A stretch of 64,000 bases of DNA. It comes from Salinimicrobium catena (GTDB lineage: Bacteria > Bacteroidota > Bacteroidia > Flavobacteriales > Flavobacteriaceae). The position numbers were made by a program, and so were the translations under genes. Position 1 is the stretch's first letter. Each line of letters starts with the position of its first letter. The notes under the pieces are model-generated. The model searched no databases. It was not told the origin of the DNA and saw only the letters and a program-made list of their open reading frames with translations. Positions 35,682-45,510 of this stretch are shown here, in pieces. The stretch covers positions 1 to 64,000 of the forward strand of contig NZ_FNGG01000005.1 of the NCBI RefSeq assembly GCF_900102915.1, read 5' to 3'.

Positions 35682-35900
35682 GCCGATAGAGAGATCCACC
35701 TCGACTAAAGCAGCCAATGGGCTGCTTTCCTCAGGACAAGCTTCTCCTCCCTCGACTACGCTCGGCCCCGACGCTTCGGGGTTCTCGTCCCCCACAAAAA
35801 TGCAACAAAAAACTTCTCGAAAACGAGAGGTTTTTAATTAAGAGCCGATGGAGGGACTCCCCTCGACTACGCTCGGGATAAACTTCTCGTCCCTCCATAA
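35682..35900. repeat. Degenerate tRNA-end and CTCGACTACGCTCGG repeats
   Basis: This gene-free stretch (35603-35930) is repetitive. GAGCCGATGGAGGGACTC at 35842-35859 is an exact copy of the 3' end of the tRNA-Thr gene (35931-35948); a weaker copy GCCGATAGAGAGA lies at 35682-35694. CCCTCGACTACGCTCGG occurs at 35749-35765 and again at 35860-35876. The unit also has an inverted TCCCTCCAT near 35890, so 35847-35898 can fold back on itself. Other hairpins: AAAGCAGCC/GGCTGCTTT near 35707-35728 and CTCTCG/CGAGAG-type near 35812-35832. Confidence 0.65.
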
Positions 35901-35902
35901 AA

Positions 35903-35930
35903 AAAGCTCCTTCATTTCTGAAGGAGCTTT
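35903..35930 (-). terminator. Terminator directly after tRNA-Thr
   Basis: A perfect 12-bp stem AAAGCTCCTTCA (35903-35914) with TGAAGGAGCTTT (35919-35930) and a 4-nt loop, followed on the minus strand by T residues. It starts one base past the tRNA. Confidence 0.9.
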
Positions 35931-35931
35931 G

Positions 35932-36005
35932 AGCCGATGGAGGGACTCGAACCCACGACCTGCTGATTACAAATCAGCTGCTCTAGCCAGCTGAGCTACA
36001 TCGGC
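35932..36005 (-). tRNA. tRNA-Thr (anticodon UGU)
   Basis: 74-nt cloverleaf on the minus strand with acceptor GCCGATG/CATCGGC, discriminator U, D-arm AGCTCAGCTGG, anticodon loop TTTGTAA giving UGU, and T-arm GGGTTCGAGTCCC. Its sequence is identical to the tRNA-Thr at 54541-54614. It lies 12 bases behind the small gene at 36018-36287, so it may be part of that transcript. No CCA is encoded. Confidence 0.96.
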
Positions 36006-36017
36006 AATTGCTTTAAA

Positions 36018-36287
36018 TTATAAAGCGTTCACTTTTTCTACAAGAACCTGCGCCTTAGCTTCAAGCTCTTTTTCGATATTTTTAAAATGCTGCTTTTTAT
36101 TTTCAACATCTTTCTGGTTCATCTTGCTTACCAATTCGTCAAAACCTGCTATTGCCTCATCAACGATCGCTTCAGATTTTGCAGGATCTTCTTTTGGATG
36201 AGTTACCTGGTGCAGGTAAGCCGCCTCAATGATATCTCCAAAAACGTAATTGATATCTCTTTTAAGTGTTCTCTTGTTGTTAGCCAT
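36018..36287 (-). CDS. Conserved hypothetical protein
   Basis: An 89-residue soluble, helical, charged protein starting MANNKRTLKRDINYVFGDI and ending LVEKVNAL. The RDINYVFGDIIEAAYL stretch is familiar to me from Flavobacteriia, where short orthologues occur, but no function is assigned. No signal or membrane segment. It follows queD by 67 bases and precedes tRNA-Thr by 12 bases on the same strand. A TAAATTCG sequence near 36306-36313 (minus strand) resembles the -7 box, so the gene may have its own promoter. Confidence 0.8.
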   Translation of the reverse strand: MANNKRTLKRDINYVFGDIIEAAYLHQVTHPKEDPAKSEAIVDEAIAGFDELVSKMNQKDVENKKQHFKNIEKELEAKAQVLVEKVNAL

Positions 36288-36354
36288 CTTGTGCTTGATT
36301 TCAGGTGCGAATTTACACTATTTCCCGATTCGAAAAATATTTTTTTCAGTTTTT

Positions 36355-36765
36355 TTATTGGCCTCTGTAGGTCACAAAATTCCGTGGCGTCTCATACAAG
36401 GTTACCTCGAGATCAAGGTGAGCAGCCAGTTCATGCCGCAGCTTTCGCCATATCACCACTGCAATATTTTCAGCAGTAGGGTTTAGTTCTTTGAACTCAG
36501 GAACTTCCAGATTAAGGTTCTTATGATCAAAAGGCACTTCGATCTTTTCGTAGATCAGATCTTTCAGATCCTTGAGGTCGATCACAAATCCCGTTTCCTC
36601 ACAGATCTCGCCGGTAACAGAGACGGTAAGCTCATAATTATGCCCGTGGTAATGAGGATTGCTGCATTTCCCAAAAACCCGTTTGTTCTTTTCATCATCC
36701 CACTCCTTCCGGAAGAGGCGGTGGGCGGCATTAAAATGTGCTTTCCTGTTTACCGTAACCTTCAT
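36355..36765 (-). CDS. queD: 6-pyruvoyl tetrahydropterin synthase / QueD family
   Basis: A 136-residue T-fold enzyme; QueD makes 6-carboxytetrahydropterin in queuosine synthesis. Zinc His residues are in FNAAHRLF (about 14) and HYHGHNYELTV (about 40-44), the catalytic Cys in FGKCSNPHY (about 34), and the conserved C-terminal Glu in VTLYETPRNF (about 128). Length fits. A close family member, PTPS, cannot be excluded without comparison. The start overlaps the idi stop by ATGA, so the two genes are translationally coupled. Confidence 0.88.
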   Translation of the reverse strand: MKVTVNRKAHFNAAHRLFRKEWDDEKNKRVFGKCSNPHYHGHNYELTVSVTGEICEETGFVIDLKDLKDLIYEKIEVPFDHKNLNLEVPEFKELNPTAENIAVVIWRKLRHELAAHLDLEVTLYETPRNFVTYRGQ

Positions 36766-37280
36766 TGCTGAATGTGTTTATAATACTTGTCAAAAATGAT
36801 CTTGAACCATTCCGTATAAATATCCGGATTCTTGGCCATGTCTTCCTTAAGCGTTTCCAGGTCCACCCATTTATAGGCGTGCACCTCATCGGGGTTAAGA
36901 TTTGGCTCTCCATTATAAGTTCCTACCAGGATATGGTCGAATTCATGCTCGGTAAGCCCGTTATCAAATGGTGCTTTGTAGATGAATGAAATGGTATCCT
37001 TCAGTTCTGTACTAAAACCCATTTCTTCCTGTAAACGGCGTTTTCCGGCTTCGATATTGGTCTCCCCTTCTCTCTGGTGACTACAGCAGGTGTTGGTCCA
37101 CAGGCCGGGGGAATGGTATTTCCCCATGGCTCGCTGCTGTATCATCAACTCGTTCTTATCGTTGAAGACAAAGACCGAAAAGGCCCTGTGCAGCAGTGCT
37201 TTTTCATGAGCTTCCATCTTCGGCATTAGGCCTATCTGCTCATCTTTTTCGTTTACCAGGATAACTTGTTCTTCTTTCAT
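36762..37280 (-). CDS. idi: Isopentenyl-diphosphate delta-isomerase, type 1
   Basis: A 172-residue type I IPP isomerase with a Nudix-like fold, interconverting IPP and DMAPP in isoprenoid synthesis. The catalytic Cys is in TNTCCSHQREGE (about 66-77), the second catalytic Glu in the C-terminal half and the Nudix-type RLQEEMG at about 88; the second metal-site acidic and His residues are in EHEFDHILVG (about 114). Length and motifs fit. First gene in the idi-queD-hypothetical run; queD starts at its stop. Confidence 0.95.
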   Translation of the reverse strand: MKEEQVILVNEKDEQIGLMPKMEAHEKALLHRAFSVFVFNDKNELMIQQRAMGKYHSPGLWTNTCCSHQREGETNIEAGKRRLQEEMGFSTELKDTISFIYKAPFDNGLTEHEFDHILVGTYNGEPNLNPDEVHAYKWVDLETLKEDMAKNPDIYTEWFKIIFDKYYKHIQQ

Positions 37281-37383
37281 TTCAAATTTTGAACTCCAAA
37301 TGTACGAAATCGGTATAGAAAATAAAGCCGATTTGGGTTTAACAGCTTCTTGAATAGAGGAACGAAATTCACGTTCAAATAAT

Positions 37384-37391
37384 TATCTTTG
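37384..37391 (+). promoter_or_regulatory. -7 box (TATCTTTG) of prfC
   Basis: TATCTTTG, a perfect match to TAnnTTTG, 17 bases before the prfC ATG, leaving a very short leader. No clear -33 TTG at the standard distance. Confidence 0.5.
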
Positions 37392-37408
37392 CAGCCTTAA
37401 ATATTTGT

Positions 37409-38995
37409 ATGAAATTTTCAGAAGAGATCAGGAGACGAAGAACGTTCGGGATCATATCCCACCCCGATGCCGGGAAAACCACCCTTACCGAAAAGCTGCT
37501 GCTTTTTGGAGGAGCTATTCAGGAAGCCGGCGCCGTAAAATCGAATAAGATCAAAAAAGGCGCGACCAGTGACTTTATGGAGATCGAGCGGCAAAGGGGG
37601 ATCTCTGTAGCAACTTCTGTACTTGCTTTTGAATACAAAGATATCAAGATCAACATCCTGGATACTCCGGGGCACAAGGATTTCGCGGAAGATACTTTCA
37701 GAACACTTACCGCTGTTGATTCTGTTATCGTGGTGATAGATGTCGCGAAGGGGGTCGAGGAACAGACCGAAAAACTGGTGGAAGTTTGCCGCATGCGCAA
37801 CATTCCCATGATCGTGTTCATCAATAAACTTGACCGTGAAGGAAAAGACGCTTTTGAACTTCTTGACGAGATCGAACAAAAGCTGAATCTTACAGTAACC
37901 CCTTTGAGTTTCCCTATAGGGATGGGATATGACTTTAAAGGGATCTATAACATCTGGGAACAGAACGTGAACCTCTTTACCGGTGACCCGAGAAAAGATA
38001 TTGAAGAGACCGTAGAGATCTCGGATCTTTCTTCGAACGAACTGGATGACCTTATCGGGGAGAAAGCTGCCGGAAACCTGAGAGATGAACTGGAACTGGC
38101 TCAGGGAGTTTACCCGGAATTCAATAAAAAAGATTACCTGGACGGAAACCTGCAGCCTGTCTTCTTCGGATCGGCTTTGAATAACTTCGGGGTCAGAGAG
38201 CTGTTGGATTGCTTTATCTCCATTGCTCCTACTCCCCGCCCCAAGGACAGCGACACCAGGAAAGTGGAACCCGATGAAAAAGACTTCACAGGTTTCGTTT
38301 TCAAGATCCATGCTAACATGGACCCTAAGCACCGTGACCGTCTAGCCTTCGTAAAGATCGTTTCAGGGAAATTCGAAAGAAATAAACCTTACCTGCACGT
38401 AAGACACGGCAAAAATCTTAAGTTTTCAAGTCCGAACGCTTTCTTTGCCGAAAAGAAGGAGATCGTGGATGTTTCCTATCCGGGAGATATTGTCGGTTTA
38501 CATGATACTGGAAACTTCAAGATCGGAGATACTTTGACCGAAGGGGAAACCCTTCAGTATAAGGGTATTCCAAGTTTCTCTCCTGAACACTTCCGGTACA
38601 TAAACAATGCAGACCCTATGAAGTCTAAACAGCTTGAAAAGGGTATTGACCAGTTGATGGACGAAGGGGTAGCCCAGCTATTCGTTCTTGAAATGAACGG
38701 AAGAAAAGTAATAGGAACCGTGGGAGCCCTGCAGTTCGAGGTGATACAGTACCGCCTTGAACACGAATACGGCGCAAAATGTACTTACGAGAATCTGAAC
38801 GTACACAAGGCCTGCTGGGTAGAACCCGAAGATGCTAAAAGTGAAGAATTCAAGGACTTTAAAAGGGTAAAATCAAAATACCTGGCCAAAGACAAACGCG
38901 GACAACTGGTATTTTTGGCAGATTCCGCCTTCTCTTTGCAAATGGCGCAGCAGAAATATCCATCTATAAAATTCCATTTTACTTCGGAATTCTAA
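37409..38995 (+). CDS. prfC: Peptide chain release factor 3
   Basis: A 528-residue translational GTPase that removes RF1/RF2 from the ribosome after peptide release. G1 is SHPDAGKTTLTEKLL (about 17-31), G2 and G3 are RGISV and DTPGHKDF (about 88), G4 NKLD (about 142). The domain-2/3 barrel and C-terminal region follow to AFSLQMAQQKYP. Full length for the family. It is monocistronic, ending in a bidirectional terminator shared with the convergent DUF962 gene. Confidence 0.97.
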   Translation: MKFSEEIRRRRTFGIISHPDAGKTTLTEKLLLFGGAIQEAGAVKSNKIKKGATSDFMEIERQRGISVATSVLAFEYKDIKINILDTPGHKDFAEDTFRTLTAVDSVIVVIDVAKGVEEQTEKLVEVCRMRNIPMIVFINKLDREGKDAFELLDEIEQKLNLTVTPLSFPIGMGYDFKGIYNIWEQNVNLFTGDPRKDIEETVEISDLSSNELDDLIGEKAAGNLRDELELAQGVYPEFNKKDYLDGNLQPVFFGSALNNFGVRELLDCFISIAPTPRPKDSDTRKVEPDEKDFTGFVFKIHANMDPKHRDRLAFVKIVSGKFERNKPYLHVRHGKNLKFSSPNAFFAEKKEIVDVSYPGDIVGLHDTGNFKIGDTLTEGETLQYKGIPSFSPEHFRYINNADPMKSKQLEKGIDQLMDEGVAQLFVLEMNGRKVIGTVGALQFEVIQYRLEHEYGAKCTYENLNVHKACWVEPEDAKSEEFKDFKRVKSKYLAKDKRGQLVFLADSAFSLQMAQQKYPSIKFHFTSEF

Positions 38996-39042
38996 AAAAA
39001 GAAGGGCCTCAAAAAGTGATTTTTTGAGGCCCTTCTTTTTTA
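38994..39042. terminator. Bidirectional terminator after prfC
   Basis: A stem of about 20 bp, AGAAGGGCCTCAAAAA paired with TTTTTTGAGGCCCTTCT around a GTGA loop, with A- and T-tracts on each side. Confidence 0.92.
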
Positions 39043-39138
39043 AAGCACCAACTTTCAAACTCCAAATACCAAATTCTTCAATACGCTGCGCTTCATTCAG
39101 AATGACAGTGTGATCATCCTTCCGAGGCTTCGAATCAA

Positions 39139-39459
39139 TTAATCCTTACCTGAATCAAAACTCTTTCTGCCGAAGAGGATCTCAAAGAACAGCTTAAAAT
39201 CAGAAATCAGGCTCCAAAAAGGGTATTTGAAAGTAGCGGGTTTGTTCTTCTCAAAAAAGGCATGTCCCACCCAGACAAAACCATAGCCCACCAGCGGCAG
39301 GAAGATCCATTCCCAGCCCCAGCTGTTAAAAATGGCTAAGAATAACAGAATAAACACCAGGAAGGTTCCTGTAAAATGCAGAACCCTGCTTGTCTTGTTC
39401 TGATGCTCGGTAAGGTAAAACCGATAAAATTCGCTGTAGGACTTTATACGTTCTGCCAT
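39139..39459 (-). CDS. DUF962 (Mpo1-like) membrane protein
   Basis: A 106-residue protein of the DUF962/Mpo1 family. It has YRFYLTEHQNKTSRVLHFTG (about 11-30) and the conserved VGHAFFEKNKPATF (about 64-77), both with the family His residues, plus two or three membrane helices between them. Yeast Mpo1 is a 2-hydroxy fatty acid dioxygenase; whether the bacterial members do the same is not known. The gene lies alone on the minus strand. The stretch before it (39043-39138) contains CATTCAGAATGACA-type filler. Confidence 0.88.
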   Translation of the reverse strand: MAERIKSYSEFYRFYLTEHQNKTSRVLHFTGTFLVFILLFLAIFNSWGWEWIFLPLVGYGFVWVGHAFFEKNKPATFKYPFWSLISDFKLFFEILFGRKSFDSGKD

Positions 39460-39504
39460 GATGAATGTTGAATTTCTAATTTATGACATGCTGAAATTCA
39501 GTAT

Positions 39505-40161
39505 TTATGGAGCAATTTCCTTTTTTGTTTCCGCTTCAGAAGCATTCTTTACAACTGGTTGTAAGGCATCATACGAATCAGTATTTATTCCTATCAAACC
39601 GTATTTAGTCTCTCCCTTTTTTATCATGGTCCCCTGAAGATTATATTCCATCAAGTCTTTTTTAAACTTGCCATTGGCAGTACTTGCTGCGATCATATTA
39701 CCTCCGGCTATCCCCGGCCCCAGCAGCAATCCAATAGGATAGGAATTGGTCACGATGTTTCCGGAGCTACTTGCTTTGGTAATATGCAGATTGAGAGGAG
39801 TAAGCAGAAGATAAAACAGATGTGTCAGCGGACTTTGCCTAAGGCTTTTAAAGGTTTTATCGTATTCCATTAATGGAACATAGTCTCCATTCTCATAGCT
39901 TAAGGTAAGATCTTTTCCGAAGATTAGATCCCTCTCTGAAGTGTTTGTAATGCTAACTGCTACCAGCTTCACTCCTCTTTTATCTTCCTTTTTCTCATAT
40001 TTTTTATCAAGCAGATCATATTTATACTCTAATTTAACTCCATCTTTCACATTCACTGAAGCGTAATTAAGTGATTTGGGAGTGATCGAATCGTAGCCGG
40101 AAGCACAGCCTGTTAAGGATGCAATAGCTACTAACAACAAGGTGAATTTTAAAAATTTCAT
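39505..40161 (-). CDS. Lipoprotein of unknown function
   Basis: A 218-residue lipoprotein with signal MKFLKFTLLLVAIASLTGC (Cys at 19). The mature part begins with SGYDSITPKSLNYASV, contains beta-rich blocks and a glycine-rich hydrophobic centre (PIGLLLGPGIAGGNMIAAST, about 141-160) that may be membrane-associated or a hinge. I do not recognise the family. It has its own upstream region (40162-40320) with no clear promoter, and ends 45 bases before the DUF962 gene start. Likely anchored in the outer or inner membrane. Confidence 0.7.
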   Translation of the reverse strand: MKFLKFTLLLVAIASLTGCASGYDSITPKSLNYASVNVKDGVKLEYKYDLLDKKYEKKEDKRGVKLVAVSITNTSERDLIFGKDLTLSYENGDYVPLMEYDKTFKSLRQSPLTHLFYLLLTPLNLHITKASSSGNIVTNSYPIGLLLGPGIAGGNMIAASTANGKFKKDLMEYNLQGTMIKKGETKYGLIGINTDSYDALQPVVKNASEAETKKEIAP

Positions 40162-40324
40162 TTTGGTTTTGGTTTGAGATATGCTCTACAAAATCATAGG
40201 GGGCACATCTAGGTTAGTAATAGATTCCGTATGTTGCGGTTAAATGAACATTCAAAATGTGAATATAATGTTAATTTTAAAAATAGAATGAGGAAAACCG
40301 TAATAGCCAATTTCTCCGATTAAC

Positions 40325-40358
40325 AAAAAACCCCGAAGCAAACGCTTCAGGGTTTTTT
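40325..40358 (-). terminator. Terminator after the PLDc_N gene
   Basis: A 15-bp stem with one mismatch, AAAAAACCCCGAAGC (40325-40339) with GCTTCAGGGTTTTTT (40344-40358), AAAC loop. Confidence 0.85.
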
Positions 40359-40382
40359 ACCGATAATATTTCACTTTTCAGG

Positions 40383-40586
40383 TTATCTCGAAAAGGTTCT
40401 CTTTTCAAAAGGTCTGAATGTCTGTTTTCTCATTTTGGCTTTCCTCCCTAAAAGCAGGTAAATGATCGTTCCTATCACAGGCGCGAAAACGACCAGTAGA
40501 AACGATAAAAGCTTCTCAGATCCTCTATATCTGGAAGTAAGTATATCTAACATACACCAGATCCAGAAGCCAAAAAGAAGGAACAA
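40383..40586 (-). CDS. PLDc_N domain small membrane protein
   Basis: A 67-residue two-helix protein. SRYRGSEKLLSFLLVVFAPVIGTIIYLLLGRK is the PLDc_N pattern (polar loop then second helix and LLGR), with a first helix LLFGFWIWCMLDIL. There is no ATG in the frame: the likely start is TTG at 40586, though the upstream open frame extends to a stop near 40625 and an internal ATG would remove most of the first helix. Function unknown. A strong hairpin follows. Confidence 0.6.
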   Translation of the reverse strand: MFLLFGFWIWCMLDILTSRYRGSEKLLSFLLVVFAPVIGTIIYLLLGRKAKMRKQTFRPFEKRTFSR

Positions 40587-40659
40587 CAGCAGAATGAAAA
40601 ATGGTCCTGCAAAGGGTTCAAAAGAAAGAAAAGTTGAACTCGAATTCTACAGCAATGTT

Positions 40660-40977
40660 TTACGCCTGTCCCGTAGGACCAAAGTTCAACGGAATGTTCG
40701 GCTGCTCATAATCCTTGATCTCGCCGTGTGCTTTTTCAAAACGGTTCACGTTGTCGGCCAGGGCTTTCAGCAGGCGTTTAGCATGCTGCGGAGTGAGAAT
40801 GATACGGCTTTTCACCTTGCTCTTTGGAGTTCCCGGCATGATGCTCACAAAATCCACCACAAATTCTGAAACAGAATGGTTAATGATGGCCAGGTTGGAA
40901 TAAGTGCCCTCGGCTACTTTTTCATCCAGTTCTATATTGATCTTTCCTTTTTGTTGCTTTTTTTTCTCGTCGCTCAT
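40660..40977 (-). CDS. DUF3467 protein
   Basis: A 105-residue protein of the DUF3467 family. The N terminus is basic (MSDEKKKQQKGK), the body has INHSVSEFVVDFVSIMPG (about 32-49) and the conserved RIILTPQHAKRLLKALADN (about 59-77). The protein is soluble; the family is found in several phyla and its function is not known. It precedes rpoC-rpoB in the genome, but on transcription order it lies behind the rpoC terminator and so is separate. Confidence 0.88.
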   Translation of the reverse strand: MSDEKKKQQKGKINIELDEKVAEGTYSNLAIINHSVSEFVVDFVSIMPGTPKSKVKSRIILTPQHAKRLLKALADNVNRFEKAHGEIKDYEQPNIPLNFGPTGQA

Positions 40978-41112
40978 TTCAGTGATTTTTATTTCAGAAT
41001 AAATGTAGGGAATAAAGTTCAGGGTTCAAGGTTTAAAGTTCAAAGTTACTGGCTCCGAATTGCCAGTCGCCTGATTCGTACCTGACTTCTTACCTCATCC
41101 TTCAAAATAGGG

Positions 41113-41146
41113 TATAAAAAAAGGCCGCTTTCGCGGCCTTTTTTCT
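41113..41146 (-). terminator. Terminator of the rpoBC operon
   Basis: An 8-bp GC stem AAGGCCGC (41121-41128) with GCGGCCTT (41133-41140); the minus-strand loop is GAAA, and a T-run follows. Confidence 0.92.
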
Positions 41147-44100
41147 TAGTTATAATTTACTTCCTGCTTTTTCTCAAGCATTTCGTCAAATTCTTCTTTT
41201 GAACCTACAATGATACTGTCGTACTCTCTCATACCGGTACCGGCAGGAATTCTGTGTCCAACAATAACATTTTCCTTAAGTCCTTCAAGCGTATCAACCT
41301 TACCGCTTACCGCAGCCTCGTTCAACACCTTGGTGGTTTCCTGGAAGGAAGCCGCAGAGATGAATGACTTGGTCTGTAGCGATGCTCTGGTAATACCCTG
41401 TAGTACAGGAGTAGCGGTTGCAGGAGTTACATCCCTTGCAGTAGCCAGGTTCTTGTCTTCCCTTCTCAAGATAGAGTTCTCGTCTCTAAGCTGACGTGGG
41501 GAAACGATCTGTCCCGGTTTAAGGGTTTCAGAATCACCGGCATCTTCGACTACTTTCATTCCGAAGATCTCGTCGTTTTGTTCGATGAAATCATCTTTAT
41601 GAACCAGCTGGTTCTCAAGGAAGATAGTGTCTCCCGGATCAACGATCCTTACCTTACGCATCATCTGTCTAACAACAACTTCGAAGTGCTTATCGTTGAT
41701 CTTCACCCCTTGTAGTCGGTAAACCTCCTGAACTTCATTCACAAGATACTGCTGTACCGCGTTTGGTCCTTTAATGCTCAGGATATCTTCCGGAGTAACA
41801 GAACCGTCAGACAACGGCATTCCGGCGCGTACGTAATCGTTCTCCTGAACAAGGATCTGGTTAGAAAGCTTCACAAGATACTTCTTAACCTCTCCAAGCT
41901 TGGATTCAACGATGATCTCACGGTTACCACGTTTGATCTTTCCGAAGGAAACAACACCGTCTATCTCACTTACTACAGCAGGGTTAGACGGGTTACGCGC
42001 TTCGAACAATTCGGTCACACGTGGAAGACCTCCCGTAATATCCCCAGACTTGGAAGATTTACGTGGAATCTTCACAAGGATCTTACCTACCTTGATCTTC
42101 TCATCGTTGTCCACCATAAGGTGAGCTCCAACAGGAAGGTTATAAGAACGAATCACTTCGTCTTTCTTACCTAAGATCTGAAGGGTTGGGATAAGCTTCT
42201 TGTTCCTTGATTCAGAAATAACCTTTTCCTGGAATCCGGTCTGCTCATCGATCTCAACCTGGTAAGTAACACCCTGCTCGATATTCTCGTAGCGGATCTT
42301 ACCTGCAAATTCAGAGATGATCACCCCGTTATATGGATCCCACTGGCAGATCACTTGATCTTTTTCAACTTTATCGCCGTTCTTAATGAAGATCTGAGAA
42401 CCATAAGGAATGTTGTTGGTACTCAACACTGTTCCTGTCTTGGCATCCTTCAGCTTCAATTCTGAAGTCCTCGAGATCACGATCTCTGCCTCACCACCGT
42501 CAGGAGCTTCTCCTTTTACGGTCTTAAGGTCTTCGATCTCTGCGATCCCGTTAAACTTGGCGATCAATTTATTTTCTTCTGAAATGTTTCCTGCAATACC
42601 ACCCACGTGGAAGGTACGAAGGGTAAGCTGTGTACCCGGTTCCCCAATTGACTGGGCGGCTACAACACCAACGGCTTCACCTTTCTGAACCGTTTTACCG
42701 GTAGCCAGGTTACGCCCGTAACATTTCACACAAACACCTTTTTTGGCCTCACAGGTAAGTGCAGAACGCACTTCTACACTCTCTATTGGCGCACTGGTGA
42801 TCTTTCTTACTATTTCTTCGTCGATCTCAACGTTGGCTTCAACAAGAAGTTCGCCGCTCATTGGATCGTACACATCATGTAATGCAGTTCTACCAAGGAT
42901 ACGCTCTCCTAAAGACTCCACGATCTCTTCGTTCTTCTTCAATGGAGCAACATCCACACCTCTTAAAGTACCACAATCCTCTTCGTTGATGATCACGTCC
43001 TGAGACACGTCAACCAAACGACGGGTTAGGTATCCGGCATCTGCCGTTTTAAGAGCGGTATCGGCAAGACCTTTACGCGCACCGTGTGTAGAGATAAAGT
43101 ATTCAAGGATAGACAAACCTTCCTTAAAGTTAGAAAGGATCGGGTTCTCAATAATTTCTCCACCTCCTGTGCTAGATTTCTTCGGCTTGGCCATCAATCC
43201 ACGCATACCGGTCAACTGACGGATCTGCTCTTTAGATCCCCTCGCTCCGGAGTCAAGCATCATGTACACCGAGTTGAATCCTTGCTGGTCTTCGCGGATA
43301 CGCTTCATGGCCAATTCCGTTAAGCCGGCGTTCGTAGAAGTCCAGATGTCAATAACCTGGTTGTAACGTTCGTTGTTGGTAATAAGACCCATGTTATAGT
43401 TGGCCATAATACCTTCAACCTGCTCGTTTGCCTCCTGGATCATACCTTGTTTCTCTTCAGGGATGATAATATCACCCAAGCTGAAGGAAAGACCACCTCT
43501 AAATGCGAAACCGTACCCAAGGTTCTTGATCTGGTCAAGGAACTCAGCAGTTTCAGGCACGCTGGTGATCTTAAGGATGTTCCCAATGATATCCCTAAGA
43601 GATTTCTTGGTCAATACCTCGTTGATATATCCTGCTTTTTCAGGAACTGTCTGGTTGAAAAGTACTCTACCAACAGTAGTTTCAATGATCTGGTAAACTA
43701 ATTCACCTGCTTCGTTGTAATCTTTAGCGCGTATCTTGATGATCGCGTTAAGGTCTACTCTCTTCTGGTTATAAGCGATCACCACTTCTTCTGCAGAATA
43801 GAAAGTAAGGCCTTCTCCTTTTACAGGCACCTCTGGAGTAGATTTTCTTGGTTTGGTCATATAGTAAAGACCAAGAACCATATCCTGAGATGGTACTGTT
43901 ACCGGAGAACCGTTAGCAGGGTTCAAAATGTTATGAGAAGCCAACATTAGAAGCTGGGCTTCCAAAATAGCTTCCGGCCCAAGTGGTAAGTGAACCGCCA
44001 TCTGGTCACCGTCAAAGTCGGCGTTGAATGCGGTACAAACCAGTGGGTGTAGCTGTATCGCTTTACCCTCGATAAGTTTAGGCTGGAAAGCCTGGATACC

Positions 44101-45447
44101 AAGACGGTGAAGCGTAGGAGCACGGTTAAGCAATACCGGGTGTCCTTTCAATACGTTTTCAAGGATATCCCATACTACCGGCTCTTTCTTGTCAATGATC
44201 TTCTTAGCAGATTTTACGGTCTTTACAATACCTCTTTCGATCAATTTCCTGATCACGAAAGGCTTGTAAAGCTCTGCCGCCATGTTCTTCGGAAGACCAC
44301 ACTCATATAATTTAAGTTCTGGTCCTACAACAATCACCGAACGTGCCGAGTAATCAACCCTCTTACCAAGTAAGTTTTGACGGAAACGCCCCTGCTTACC
44401 TTTTAAGGAGTCAGAAAGTGATTTTAACGGACGGTTAGAATCGGTTTTTACTGCTGAAGATTTTCTGGTGTTATCGAACAATGAATCCACAGATTCCTGA
44501 AGCATACGTTTCTCGTTACGCAAGATCACTTCAGGAGCTTTGATCTCCATTAATCTTTTAAGACGGTTGTTACGAATGATCACACGACGGTAAAGGTCGT
44601 TAAGATCTGAAGTCGCAAAACGTCCTCCATCAAGCGGCACCAATGGACGCAATTCCGGCGGAATGATAGGGATCACTTTCATGATCATCCACTCCGGACG
44701 GTTTTCACGGTTCTTGTTAGCGTCACGAAGCGCCTCCACAACCTGAAGTCTCTTAAGAGCCTCAGTTTTACGTTGCTTTGAAGTTTCGTTATTCGCTTTA
44801 TGTCTTAGTTCATAAGATAGTGCATCAAGGTCAATTCTTTGAAGGATCTCAATAAGACACTCTGCACCCATCTTGGCGATGAACTTGTTTGGATCGTTGT
44901 CATCCAGGTAAAGGTTTTCCTGCGGAAGAGAATCCAGGATGTTCAGGTATTCTTCTTCGGTAAGGAAATCCATTTTCTTTAAAGGCTCTCCATCTTCATT
45001 CTTTGCGATACCAGGCTGAATTACCACGTATCTCTCGTAGTAAATGATCATGTCCAATTTCTTGGACGGTAGACCAAGCAGGTATCCAATCTTGTTTGGT
45101 AAAGAACGGAAGTACCAGATATGCGCTACAGGAACAACAAGGTTGATATGCCCCACACGATCTCTACGTACTTTCTTTTCAGTTACTTCAACACCACATC
45201 TATCGCAAACGATGCCTTTATAACGGATCCTCTTGTATTTACCACAGGCACACTCATAATCCTTCACAGGACCAAAGATGCGCTCACAGAAAAGACCATC
45301 CCTTTCAGGTTTGTGCGTACGATAATTGATAGTTTCCGGCTTTAGAACTTCCCCGCGAGACTCAGCCAAAATGGACTCAGGAGAAGCTAAACCTATAGAG
45401 ATCTTGTTAAACCTCTGTACTGTATTCTTATCATTATTTCTAGCCAT
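41146..45447 (-). CDS. rpoC: RNA polymerase beta' subunit
   Basis: A 1433-residue beta' subunit of RNA polymerase. The N-terminal zinc finger is [19 protein letters not shown] (about 66-84), the catalytic Mg2+ loop is [12 protein letters not shown] (about 465), and the second zinc cluster includes [13 protein letters not shown] (about 885). The remainder is the usual trigger-loop and jaw. Length fits Bacteroidota. Last gene of the rplKAJL-rpoBC operon, 63 bases from rpoB, and ended by a strong hairpin. Confidence 0.99.
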   Translation of the reverse strand: MARNNDKNTVQRFNKISIGLASPESILAESRGEVLKPETINYRTHKPERDGLFCERIFGPVKDYECACGKYKRIRYKGIVCDRCGVEVTEKKVRRDRVGHINLVVPVAHIWYFRSLPNKIGYLLGLPSKKLDMIIYYERYVVIQPGIAKNEDGEPLKKMDFLTEEEYLNILDSLPQENLYLDDNDPNKFIAKMGAECLIEILQRIDLDALSYELRHKANNETSKQRKTEALKRLQVVEALRDANKNRENRPEWMIMKVIPIIPPELRPLVPLDGGRFATSDLNDLYRRVIIRNNRLKRLMEIKAPEVILRNEKRMLQESVDSLFDNTRKSSAVKTDSNRPLKSLSDSLKGKQGRFRQNLLGKRVDYSARSVIVVGPELKLYECGLPKNMAAELYKPFVIRKLIERGIVKTVKSAKKIIDKKEPVVWDILENVLKGHPVLLNRAPTLHRLGIQAFQPKLIEGKAIQLHPLVCTAFNADFDGDQMAVHLPLGPEAILEAQLLMLASHNILNPANGSPVTVPSQDMVLGLYYMTKPRKSTPEVPVKGEGLTFYSAEEVVIAYNQKRVDLNAIIKIRAKDYNEAGELVYQIIETTVGRVLFNQTVPEKAGYINEVLTKKSLRDIIGNILKITSVPETAEFLDQIKNLGYGFAFRGGLSFSLGDIIIPEEKQGMIQEANEQVEGIMANYNMGLITNNERYNQVIDIWTSTNAGLTELAMKRIREDQQGFNSVYMMLDSGARGSKEQIRQLTGMRGLMAKPKKSSTGGGEIIENPILSNFKEGLSILEYFISTHGARKGLADTALKTADAGYLTRRLVDVSQDVIINEEDCGTLRGVDVAPLKKNEEIVESLGERILGRTALHDVYDPMSGELLVEANVEIDEEIVRKITSAPIESVEVRSALTCEAKKGVCVKCYGRNLATGKTVQKGEAVGVVAAQSIGEPGTQLTLRTFHVGGIAGNISEENKLIAKFNGIAEIEDLKTVKGEAPDGGEAEIVISRTSELKLKDAKTGTVLSTNNIPYGSQIFIKNGDKVEKDQVICQWDPYNGVIISEFAGKIRYENIEQGVTYQVEIDEQTGFQEKVISESRNKKLIPTLQILGKKDEVIRSYNLPVGAHLMVDNDEKIKVGKILVKIPRKSSKSGDITGGLPRVTELFEARNPSNPAVVSEIDGVVSFGKIKRGNREIIVESKLGEVKKYLVKLSNQILVQENDYVRAGMPLSDGSVTPEDILSIKGPNAVQQYLVNEVQEVYRLQGVKINDKHFEVVVRQMMRKVRIVDPGDTIFLENQLVHKDDFIEQNDEIFGMKVVEDAGDSETLKPGQIVSPRQLRDENSILRREDKNLATARDVTPATATPVLQGITRASLQTKSFISAASFQETTKVLNEAAVSGKVDTLEGLKENVIVGHRIPAGTGMREYDSIIVGSKEEFDEMLEKKQEVNYN

Positions 45448-45510
45448 AATAAATGGTGCTATCTAATTATTGTAAATGCGGCGCGGTGCGCGAACAACGC
45501 GCCGCAAATT

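Noticed and set aside
35842-36005. Prophage or island attachment site at tRNA-Thr
   Set aside because: Only 89 bases lie between the copies and no integrase or phage gene follows; the XerC-type gene at 55039 is in its canonical place.
37418-38332. A 304-codon minus-strand frame within prfC
   Set aside because: Mirror of a strongly conserved GTPase; no independent support.
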